From positions 1-7,360 of the forward strand of contig JAHIRL010000092.1 in the NCBI GenBank assembly GCA_018818755.1: a stretch of 7,360 nt of DNA, written 5' to 3'. Below, piece after piece: positions 1 through 5,030 of the stretch (the stretch's first letter is position 1; every line of letters begins with the position of its first letter). Below the pieces are notes generated by a model that saw only the letters and a program-made list of their open reading frames with translations, ran no database searches and was not told the DNA's origin. The position numbers and the translations under genes are program-made. This DNA comes from Patescibacteria group bacterium. GTDB lineage: Bacteria > Patescibacteriota > Gracilibacteria > UBA1369 > LOWO2-01-FULL-3.

Positions 1-506
1 TCCGTTTTCTTCTTCAAAAACTTCATTGCCGCAGAAGTAATATCGCCAACCATTGAAGCATCCATACTTTTCAAGCTCCAATAAGCTCGGAAAAGATTAG
101 TTTTTTCAGCCTTCGCAAGATCAGTATTTATATTCAAAGCCAACTTAACAATATGAGAATCAACAGATTCACCAGATTTTAACTCATTCAGGATCTTTGC
201 AACCAGCGTATTTTCCAACAAAACACCTCCATTTTCCTGAAGAAGTCTATTCGCAATTTCATTAACTACATTGAGCTTTGTTGTAGCAACAGTTCTCTTA
301 AGCTTACCTAGTGCAATTTTCTCAATCTGTCTTATGCGCTCACGCGTAACGGAAAAGCTCTGACCAATACTCTCCAGAGTCCGTCTAGGCTTACTATCCA
401 AACTAAAGCGTTGAACAATTACATTCTTCTCTTTATTCGATAACACCATGAACATCTCTTCTACAACTTCCCCCAAATTTATATCTTGATTTATTGTGGA
501 GCCCAT
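1..506 (-). CDS. Sigma-70 region 4-like DNA-binding protein with C-terminal extension (partial, 3' end outside window)
   Basis: Reading the minus strand from the ATG at 506 gives 168 codons with no stop before the left edge, so the C-terminus is missing. Residues about 20-70 match sigma-70 region 4: a helix with LSNKEKNVIVQRF, then the helix-turn-helix TLESIGQSFSVTRERIRQIE, the signature that reads the -35 element in housekeeping sigma factors. Only about 20 residues precede it, so sigma regions 1-3 (core binding, -10 recognition) are absent; it is therefore a region-4-only regulator rather than a working sigma factor. Residues about 75-168 are helical, with FRAYWSL near 139-145, and could be a winged-helix (HARE-HTH-like) domain; this is tentative. 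An in-frame TAA lies 9-11 bases upstream of the ATG, which fixes this start. No Shine-Dalgarno motif is seen. Sigma-4-like helix-turn-helix proteins of this build are, to my knowledge, common in Patescibacteria. Target genes are unknown. Confidence 0.85.
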   Translation of the reverse strand, partial: MGSTINQDINLGEVVEEMFMVLSNKEKNVIVQRFSLDSKPRRTLESIGQSFSVTRERIRQIEKIALGKLKRTVATTKLNVVNEIANRLLQENGGVLLENTLVAKILNELKSGESVDSHIVKLALNINTDLAKAEKTNLFRAYWSLKSMDASMVGDITSAAMKFLKKKT

Positions 507-537
507 ATTAGTTAATTAATTGTGTTTTGTGGTAGAC

Positions 538-567
538 AATCTAATTCAAAGCAATACATAATGTCAA
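538..567 (-). promoter_or_regulatory. Proximal promoter of the sigma-4-like gene
   Basis: On the minus strand an exact -35 box TTGACA (567-562) is followed by an 18-bp spacer and TAGATT (543-538, 4 of 6 matches to TATAAT). Transcription would start near 531, giving a leader of about 25 nt before the ATG at 506. The assignment rests on sequence match and position only. Confidence 0.5.
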
Positions 568-606
568 GGCAGAAAATTGATAAAAATGCAATTTTGTTAT
601 ATAGAC

Positions 607-621
607 TACCTTCAAAAGGTA
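607..621. repeat. Short palindrome between two promoters (possible operator)
   Basis: TACCTT-CAA-AAGGTA is a perfect 6-bp inverted repeat with a 3-nt centre. It lies between the distal and proximal minus-strand promoter candidates of the sigma-4-like gene, where a repressor or autoregulator could bind. It is too short and lacks a T-tract, so it is not a terminator. A chance occurrence in A+T-rich DNA cannot be excluded. Confidence 0.3.
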
Positions 622-624
622 TCA

Positions 625-653
625 AATCTACATTAAAGAAAAGCGCAAGTCAA
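625..653 (-). promoter_or_regulatory. Distal promoter candidate of the sigma-4-like gene
   Basis: The minus strand carries TTGACT (653-648), a 17-bp spacer and TAGATT (630-625). The -10 hexamer is the same as in the proximal promoter candidate. Transcription would start near 618, inside the palindrome at 607-621. Match quality is moderate (5 of 6 and 4 of 6). Confidence 0.35.
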
Positions 654-692
654 TAAAAAAGTTAGCAATAAAGCTCAAAAGCAAAAAAATGG

Positions 693-720
693 TTGCAAAT
701 TACACCGCAATAAGTAAAAT
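693..720 (+). promoter_or_regulatory. Promoter of tRNA-Leu
   Basis: TTGCAA (693-698), a 16-bp spacer and TAAAAT (715-720, 5 of 6 matches) lie directly upstream of the tRNA. The expected start near 727 gives a short 5' leader of about 15 nt to be removed by RNase P. Confidence 0.5.
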
Positions 721-741
721 ACTAACGCTATTTAAAAACAA

Positions 742-826
742 GGGCGAGTGGTGGAATGGTAGACACGCTAGTCTTAGGAACTAGTGGCTTTACGCCGTGA
801 GGGTTCAAGTCCCTCCTCGCCCACCA
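742..826 (+). tRNA. tRNA-Leu, anticodon UAG, with encoded CCA
   Basis: The cloverleaf folds completely. The acceptor stem GGGCGAG (742-748) pairs with CTCGCCC (816-822), followed by discriminator A823 and a genomically encoded CCA (824-826). The anticodon stem CTAGT/ACTAG (768-772/780-784) closes the loop CTTAGGA, giving anticodon TAG at 775-777, which reads CUA and other CUN leucine codons. The extra arm TGGCTTTACGCCGT with a GGC/GCC stem is the long variable arm of class II tRNAs, and the discriminator A fits leucine identity. The T arm is GAGGG-TTCAAGT-CCCTC. There is no intron and no obvious terminator after it; the kinase gene 56 bp downstream on the same strand may be read through from the same transcript. 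Confidence 0.97.
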
Positions 827-882
827 ACAATATCACAGAACCCGGCACACTCAGATTAACATTTGGAATTGAGTAAATTTAC

Positions 883-1368
883 ATGAAAAAACTAATAGTC
901 ATCAGAGGGCCGCTGGGTGTTGGCAAGACAACAATCTCCAAAATTCTGGCTCAAAATCTTGGGGTAGGGTATTTATCACTAGACCAAATTATTGACGACA
1001 ATGACTTAATTCCCGCTAACGCAGAAGGAATCCCATTGGAGAGTTTCCTGAGAGCAAATGCGATAATACTTGACCTGACAAAAGGACATAAAAACTCACA
1101 CATCATTGACGGATGTTTTTACTATCAGGAACAAATTGATGACCTTTTAGAAAGATTTAATAATAGTGTAGAGATTGTCACTCTTACTTGTCACGTGGAA
1201 AAATGCATAGAAAGAGACTCCAAAAGACAAAAGGTTTACGGTGAAGATTCCGCCAGATTTGTTCATATGGTCACAACAAGAATTCGAGCCGGCCATGAAA
1301 TTGACAATACCAACCTAACTGTAGAAAAAACTATTGAAAAAATAATCGAGAAAATAAAAGTTCCATGA
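883..1368 (+). CDS. Small P-loop nucleoside/nucleotide kinase-like protein (AAA_18/AAA_33-type)
   Basis: This 161-residue protein begins with a beta strand and a Walker A loop, GPLGVGKTT at residues 9-17, as in small ATP-dependent kinases of the adenylate/shikimate/cytidylate kinase fold. A strand ending HIIDG (73-77) occupies the place of the Walker B or substrate strand. A lid-like basic helix follows, with R111, K114, R115 and K117 in ERDSKRQK. The C-terminus, EIDNTNLTVEKTIEKI, resembles the closing strand and helix ('D-T-N-L-x-x-E') of this superfamily. The length is typical of a single-domain kinase. The substrate cannot be read from the sequence; nucleosides, nucleotides or small sugars are all possible. 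The ATG at 883 lies directly before the fold, but no Shine-Dalgarno motif or clear promoter precedes it, so read-through from the tRNA is possible. The gene converges with a minus-strand gene 12 bp beyond its TGA stop. Confidence 0.85.
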   Translation: MKKLIVIRGPLGVGKTTISKILAQNLGVGYLSLDQIIDDNDLIPANAEGIPLESFLRANAIILDLTKGHKNSHIIDGCFYYQEQIDDLLERFNNSVEIVTLTCHVEKCIERDSKRQKVYGEDSARFVHMVTTRIRAGHEIDNTNLTVEKTIEKIIEKIKVP

Positions 1369-1380
1369 TTGCGAACCCTT

Positions 1381-1818
1381 TTATTTGCCACCTTCCCCCA
1401 AAGGCACAACATCTATAACTTTTTCAACAAGCACTTTTGTGACCACAGTATCCAAAGGATAATACCAATCATTATGACTACCTCGGAGTTCCTCAGGCTG
1501 ATAAAAATGAGGGTTGTCAGGAGTATCCCAGCCCATCGCTCGACAAACTTCTAGATTAATACTAACTAATATGTACCCCATTCTCCCTTTAACATCCTCT
1601 AACCTAATTCGTGGAAAACCATTAGGATCAGTATCCCACCCAGTTAGTTCATGAATTTTATGAACAACCTCCACCCCCGTCAAACCAGATTTAAAATCTA
1701 CATCAGGATTTCTATTAATTATATCCAGACACTCATCCTCATGCCCCCATACTTCACCAACCCTGGGAAGAACTTTCCTGACCTTCCGTCTAGGATTTAA
1801 GCAACGATACAGTCTCAT
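1381..1818 (-). CDS. Hypothetical protein, 145 residues, family not recognised
   Basis: I do not recognise this protein. It reads as a globular soluble protein: a basic start (RRKVRKVLPR at about 10-19), a mixed middle and three tryptophan-containing stretches (LTGWDTDPNGF at 58-68, CRAMGWDTPDNPHFY at 92-106 and NDWYYPLD at 116-123). There is no signal peptide, membrane segment or known catalytic motif. The repeated G-W-D-T unit at 60-63 and 97-100 may indicate a duplicated turn. The residue mix (W, Y, P, G and charged residues spread evenly) looks like real coding sequence, and the plus-strand alternative over the same bases (1369-1554) is short, starts with TTG and looks like a shadow. The start is the ATG at 1818; no Shine-Dalgarno motif is visible. 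It is tail-to-tail with the kinase gene, with no room for a hairpin terminator between them. Confidence 0.65.
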   Translation of the reverse strand: MRLYRCLNPRRKVRKVLPRVGEVWGHEDECLDIINRNPDVDFKSGLTGVEVVHKIHELTGWDTDPNGFPRIRLEDVKGRMGYILVSINLEVCRAMGWDTPDNPHFYQPEELRGSHNDWYYPLDTVVTKVLVEKVIDVVPLGEGGK

Positions 1819-1850
1819 AAATAAATTTAGTAAGAGACAAAATTAGCAAT

Positions 1851-1880
1851 AATATATAAAAAAGTAAATAATAACCTCAA
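1851..1880 (-). promoter_or_regulatory. Weak promoter candidate for the 145-residue gene
   Basis: The minus strand carries TTGAGG (1880-1875), an 18-bp spacer and TATATT (1856-1851); TATATA at 1858-1853 with a 16-bp spacer is an alternative. The surrounding DNA is so A+T-rich that -10-like hexamers are expected by chance. Confidence 0.25.
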
Positions 1881-1918
1881 ATAAAACAATCTCTAAAATC
1901 CAACAACTTAACACATGA

Positions 1919-1946
1919 TTGACAAAAAAGAAAAAAAGTATAAAAT
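1919..1946 (+). promoter_or_regulatory. Promoter of the 211-residue gene
   Basis: An exact TTGACA (1919-1924) is followed by a 16-bp spacer and TAAAAT (1941-1946, 5 of 6 matches). TATAAA at 1939-1944 is a second -10 option with a 14-bp spacer. Transcription would begin near 1953, leaving a leader of only about 18 nt before the ATG at 1971. Confidence 0.55.
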
Positions 1947-1970
1947 AAAGTCTATTTTTAAAAAATTATC

Positions 1971-2606
1971 ATGGAAAAAATTAAACCACTTATTGACAAC
2001 AGTATTCACAGCACCGTTCAAGGTGTACAAATTACAAGGCCATTAAACAAATTATCAAAAAAAGAAAGAAAAACCCTAAGGGAATGGATGGCATCTTTTG
2101 ACAGTTCAAACAGTATCAAGGCAGAAAAGAAAACGGTTTTGGACAAAGTTAAAACGCTGTTAGGGGTGATTCCTGGCGATGATAAATTTGAGGGAATATC
2201 AGCAAACAAATGTGGTCTTACATGTTGTCGGAATAATGCAATGCATACGATTGAGGAGGACAGCGATAAATTAAAAGCCATATTCAAAGAAAGAATAAAT
2301 GAATTTTTTGAAGGGATTGAGGATAGAATTCAAGAGGAATTGGATGGGACAAAAAATGGGGATAACCCAAATCAATGGATCAATTGTTTTGCTACAAAAT
2401 TTTCGGGACTCCAGATGATATTTAGGCACGAGAATCTCCCTTGGGAAAAAACTCTTGAAATTATCAGTGGAGTTGGAGTAAGCGACATTTTCCAGCAAAC
2501 AAAGAACATAACTACCAGCAATGATCTCCACGTTTCAGATGAACAGAAGAAAGAATTAATTGATGAGTTGAAAAAACTAGCTTATTCTACATTAGACAAA
2601 GTTTAA
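1971..2606 (+). CDS. Hypothetical soluble protein, 211 residues, family not recognised
   Basis: I do not recognise this protein. It appears soluble and mostly helical. A basic segment (LSKKERKTLREWMASF, 28-43) is followed by a second Lys-rich helix (about 50-64), a cysteine cluster C81/C85/C86 (KCGLTCC), an acidic/basic helix about 95-125 with coiled-coil-like character, and a C-terminal charged helix (SDEQKKELIDELKKLAY, 189-205). C139 is the only other cysteine. There is no signal peptide or membrane segment, and no enzyme signature. The start at 1971 is supported by the promoter ending at 1946; no Shine-Dalgarno motif is present. The coding sequence is noticeably more A+T-rich than nadA-nadC or valS, which suggests a different history or weaker codon selection. 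The membrane-protein gene follows 11 bp after its TAA stop and may be cotranscribed. Confidence 0.75.
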   Translation: MEKIKPLIDNSIHSTVQGVQITRPLNKLSKKERKTLREWMASFDSSNSIKAEKKTVLDKVKTLLGVIPGDDKFEGISANKCGLTCCRNNAMHTIEEDSDKLKAIFKERINEFFEGIEDRIQEELDGTKNGDNPNQWINCFATKFSGLQMIFRHENLPWEKTLEIISGVGVSDIFQQTKNITTSNDLHVSDEQKKELIDELKKLAYSTLDKV

Positions 2607-2617
2607 TCACTCCTAAA

Positions 2618-2959
2618 ATGTCCAAAAAAACACACACCGTCATCAAGTGGCTGTCCATAATTCTCTCAATTGCGCTTCTTGCCTTCGGCCTGCCCTTCTA
2701 TTTTGGTTACGGGAACCCTCTGCCTTTCATAAATCCGGATTATACACTTTGGGATAACATCTGGCTTACGATCTTTCCTATCATGTTCATCGGTCTTGCT
2801 TTTGGCTGCAAATGGCAAAAACTCGGAGGCTGGCTCGTTACAGTTTCCGTTGGTGCCGGTTTATTGCTTGGTCTGCTTATAGAGGGGGAACTGGTGTTCC
2901 ACATGCTTGTTCCCTTGAGTGTAGGAGTTTTGTTCTTGTTTGCGGGCTATAAGGATTAG
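2618..2959 (+). CDS. Small integral membrane protein, four predicted helices
   Basis: The 113 residues hold four hydrophobic segments: about 9-29 (WLSIILSIALLAFGLPFYF), 44-63 (LWDNIWLTIFPIMFIGLAFG), 70-88 (GGWLVTVSVGAGLLLGLL) and 92-110 (LVFHMLVPLSVGVLFLFAG). The N-terminal MSKKTH is positively charged, predicting the N-terminus in the cytoplasm. Loops are short, with one conspicuous aromatic/proline loop (GNPLPFINPDYTLWD) between helices 1 and 2. No transporter or enzyme motif is visible; it resembles small uncharacterised membrane proteins, and I cannot assign a family. It lies 11 bp after the 211-residue gene, so the two may share a transcript, but its sequence is richer in G+C, which suggests they did not arrive together. 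No Shine-Dalgarno motif precedes the ATG. Confidence 0.8.
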   Translation: MSKKTHTVIKWLSIILSIALLAFGLPFYFGYGNPLPFINPDYTLWDNIWLTIFPIMFIGLAFGCKWQKLGGWLVTVSVGAGLLLGLLIEGELVFHMLVPLSVGVLFLFAGYKD

Positions 2960-3112
2960 TAAAAACCTCTGGATTTTCCGCCGGCTTGCCTATAAACTCT
3001 AAAGGCATTAAGCCAAAACTTTTCCCTGTGGCACTTTTTATCTATTTCTTCATACTCATAACACACATCATCCTTGGAGATTCGATGTACTTATTCAAAT
3101 AATCCTCATTAG
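2960..3112. other. Intergenic region between convergent genes, no clear terminator
   Basis: The membrane-protein gene (plus) and nadC (minus) end toward each other across these 153 bp. The only hairpin found is loose: GGCTTGCC (2983-2990) against GGC-ATT-AAGCC (3004-3014) with a 3-nt bulge and a 13-nt loop, and no proper T-tract. No small ORF with coding character was found on either strand. Confidence 0.5.
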
Positions 3113-4084
3113 TCATCCCACCTTCAAACTAACATCAAACTTCCCCGCCCCCAGGCAAAGATCACTCATAGAAACAACATCCACTCCACACCCAGCATAT
3201 TCCTTCAAATTAGCCCCATTCACACCACCACTTGCCTCATAAATAATACTATCAAAATAAGGGCTTCCCTTTACCACATCCAGCACAGCCCGTATATCCG
3301 CAGGTGTAAAATTATCGAACATAATAACAGGCACAGCTTTCATCTTTCCGGCCCGCAGCAATTCACCAAAAACATTAGAAATCCTCAAAAATCCCTCCTC
3401 ATGACTTACCTCAACTTCAAAAAACCTTACATCCGGTTCAGCCTCAGCCAGCCGCTCACCAATAAGCACAAAAGGATCATTAAACAAATCCAAATGCGTA
3501 TCTTTAATTATGATCGAATCCGAAAGATTTAGCCGATGAGTTCCACCGCCACCAAAAGAAACAGCTTTTTTATCCAACAAACCCCACAAAGTTTTGCGGG
3601 TAGGAGTCAGTATAATAGGGGAGTCACCCAAACCAGCCAACAAAGCTGCAGTATGCGTTGCCACTGAACTCATTCGCATAATCAAATTCAAACAAACCCT
3701 CTCCACAGCCAAAATATCTGCCGCATTACCAGAAATTTCCCCGATAACATCACCGGCCTTGACCTTGTCGCCATCCTTAAAATTCAATTTCAAATCCAGC
3801 TTACCTTTAATTTGTGGTTTAAAATCAGCATCACTTTCCACCAAGAAATATCTTAACTCCTCCAATCCCGCCAAAACCCCCTCACTCTTTGTTACAAACT
3901 TATATTTCGCCTGCATCTCCCCATTCTCCAACATAAACTTCGTAGAAATATCTCCCTTAATCCCCAAATCCTTCTCCAACTCCAAAAATGTATAACGAAA
4001 AACCCACTGCTTATACAGAGCACTATCCAGCGTAAGCAGGCTTTTCATATTATGAGTAAATTGTACAATCGCTCGTTTATCCAT
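3113..4084 (-). CDS. nadC: Quinolinate phosphoribosyltransferase (nicotinate-nucleotide pyrophosphorylase, carboxylating)
   Basis: This enzyme (EC 2.4.2.19) converts quinolinate and PRPP to nicotinate mononucleotide, CO2 and pyrophosphate in the cytoplasm, where de novo NAD synthesis joins the shared pathway. The 323 residues carry the family landmarks in order: EKDLGIKGDIST (37-48), a lipoyl-like barrel strand GDKVKAGDVIGEISG (105-119), ERVCLNLIMRMSSVATHT (128-145), TRKT (162-165), GGGGTHR (178-184), IKDTH (193-197), EVEV (223-226), MFDNF (255-259) and EASGGVN (283-289). These include the basic and acidic residues that bind quinolinate and PRPP. Departures from the commonest pattern are TRKTLWGLLDKKAV (Trp where Pro is usual) and KDTH instead of KDNH. 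The protein is somewhat longer than the usual 280-300 residues. Its ATG lies inside the end of nadA (8-nt overlap), with GGA five nt upstream, so translation is probably coupled. The gene is last in the operon. Confidence 0.95.
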   Translation of the reverse strand: MDKRAIVQFTHNMKSLLTLDSALYKQWVFRYTFLELEKDLGIKGDISTKFMLENGEMQAKYKFVTKSEGVLAGLEELRYFLVESDADFKPQIKGKLDLKLNFKDGDKVKAGDVIGEISGNAADILAVERVCLNLIMRMSSVATHTAALLAGLGDSPIILTPTRKTLWGLLDKKAVSFGGGGTHRLNLSDSIIIKDTHLDLFNDPFVLIGERLAEAEPDVRFFEVEVSHEEGFLRISNVFGELLRAGKMKAVPVIMFDNFTPADIRAVLDVVKGSPYFDSIIYEASGGVNGANLKEYAGCGVDVVSMSDLCLGAGKFDVSLKVG

Positions 4085-4997
4085 GGTCTTCCATTATATC
4101 AAACATATTTTCCAGCGACAACAAAGCTTTGCTAGCCACATTCTTATCCACCTTCACTTTCGGCCCCTCATCCTCCAAACACCTAAACACAGATTCCAAA
4201 TTATTCTTCTTCATATCAAAGCACATATTACACAAGCCATAAAACTTCTTTCCCGGAACTTCCCGCTTCAACCTCTCAATCATTCCACACTCAGTAAGCA
4301 CAAAAAACTCCTCAGCATCCATCTCCTGCACCGCCTTAATCATCCCACTTGTGCTTCTCACTGCATCCGCCCTCTCCAAAACCTCCTGCCTACACTCAGG
4401 ATGCGCAATCAACTTCGCACTGGGATAAGTCTTAATCGCATCATCCAAATATTCAGCATTTATCATATCGTGCACCGGACAATATCCATCAAAAGCAATA
4501 ACCTTCTTCTCTGGCACCTGCCTCCCAACATATCCCGCCAAATTTCTATCGGGCACAAACAAAACCTTATCGCCCTCAATCCGCCTCACCACCTCCACAG
4601 CATTGGCTGAAGTACAACAATAATCACTCTCCGCCTTCACCTCAGCGCTAGAATTAACATAAGTAACAACCGGCACCCCAGGATGCGCCTTCTTCATCTT
4701 TCGCAAAGCCTCAATACTAAGCATATCTGCCATCGCACAACCGGCATCAATAAAAGGTACAATCACCTTTTTATCAGGATTCAAAATGCAAGCAGTCTCA
4801 GCCATAAAGCTAACTCCACAAAACAAAATAATATCGGCATCAGTTTCTCTAGCCTCCAAACAAAGCTTTAGCGAATCTCCAATAAAATCAGCCACATCAT
4901 AAATTTCCGGTCTCTGATAATTATGCGCCAAGATCACAGCATTTTTCTGTTTCTTCAGCTTCTTGATTTTTTCGATCAAAATTTTATGTTCAGCCAT
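4077..4997 (-). CDS. nadA: Quinolinate synthase, [4Fe-4S] enzyme
   Basis: NadA (EC 2.5.1.72) condenses iminoaspartate with dihydroxyacetone phosphate to quinolinate. Numbered from the ATG at 4997 (306 residues), it shows AVILAHNYQRPEI (20-32), FIGDSL (38-43), the three expected iron-sulfur ligands C87 (DAGCAMADM), C173 (GYCPVHD) and C259 (CNMCFDMKKN, second Cys), CCTSANAVEVV (127-137), PDRNL (149-153), HPEC (199-202) and STSGM (215-219). The three-cysteine pattern and length fit the short NadA type found in Thermotoga and Pyrococcus. The frame stays open to an ATG at 5030 directly after the upstream stop (317 residues), but I prefer 4997: AAGG lies six nt upstream, the preceding 11 residues are not family-like, and the cysteine positions then match short homologues closely. 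The 3' end overlaps nadC by 8 nt. The cluster of this family is generally oxygen-sensitive. Confidence 0.95.
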   Translation of the reverse strand: MAEHKILIEKIKKLKKQKNAVILAHNYQRPEIYDVADFIGDSLKLCLEARETDADIILFCGVSFMAETACILNPDKKVIVPFIDAGCAMADMLSIEALRKMKKAHPGVPVVTYVNSSAEVKAESDYCCTSANAVEVVRRIEGDKVLFVPDRNLAGYVGRQVPEKKVIAFDGYCPVHDMINAEYLDDAIKTYPSAKLIAHPECRQEVLERADAVRSTSGMIKAVQEMDAEEFFVLTECGMIERLKREVPGKKFYGLCNMCFDMKKNNLESVFRCLEDEGPKVKVDKNVASKALLSLENMFDIMEDHG

Positions 4998-5003
4998 AAA
5001 AAG

Positions 5004-5007
5004 CCTT
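5004..5007 (-). promoter_or_regulatory. Shine-Dalgarno-like site supporting the internal nadA start
   Basis: AAGG lies on the minus strand with a 6-nt spacer before the ATG at 4997. It is one of the few Shine-Dalgarno-like motifs in the window and favours this start over the ATG at 5030, which sits directly against the upstream stop codon. Confidence 0.4.
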
Positions 5008-5030
5008 AAATCGCCGGCACTATAACACAT

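Noticed and set aside
742..826. tRNA-Leu as an occupied attachment site with a downstream repeat
   Set aside because: No second copy of the tRNA 3' end was seen elsewhere in the window, and no integrase is present.
1369..1554. 61-codon plus-strand ORF starting with TTG after the kinase
   Set aside because: It has a weak start, no ribosome site and no domain, and overlaps a longer minus-strand frame with better coding character.
883..1818. Kinase plus neighbouring gene as a toxin-antitoxin pair
   Set aside because: The genes are convergent rather than cotranscribed, and neither shows a known toxin or antitoxin motif; zeta-toxin-like features beyond the shared P-loop are not visible.
2018..2531. 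Two minus-strand ORFs opposite the 211-residue gene
   Set aside because: They are rich in Phe, Leu, Ser and Cys as expected from the complement of Lys/Glu-rich coding DNA, and have no promoter or domain.
2983..3014. Possible terminator hairpin between the membrane-protein gene and nadC
   Set aside because: The stem needs a 3-nt bulge and a 13-nt loop and lacks a T-tract on either side, so it is not convincing.
3594..3995. 133-codon plus-strand ORF opposite nadC
   Set aside because: It lies entirely antisense to conserved nadC motifs and has low-complexity Ser/Lys/Leu composition without a recognisable domain.
4083..4610. 175-codon plus-strand ORF opposite nadA
   Set aside because: It is antisense to the well-supported nadA, its product is rich in His, Leu, Ile and Ser with no domain pattern, and it is explained by nadA codon use.
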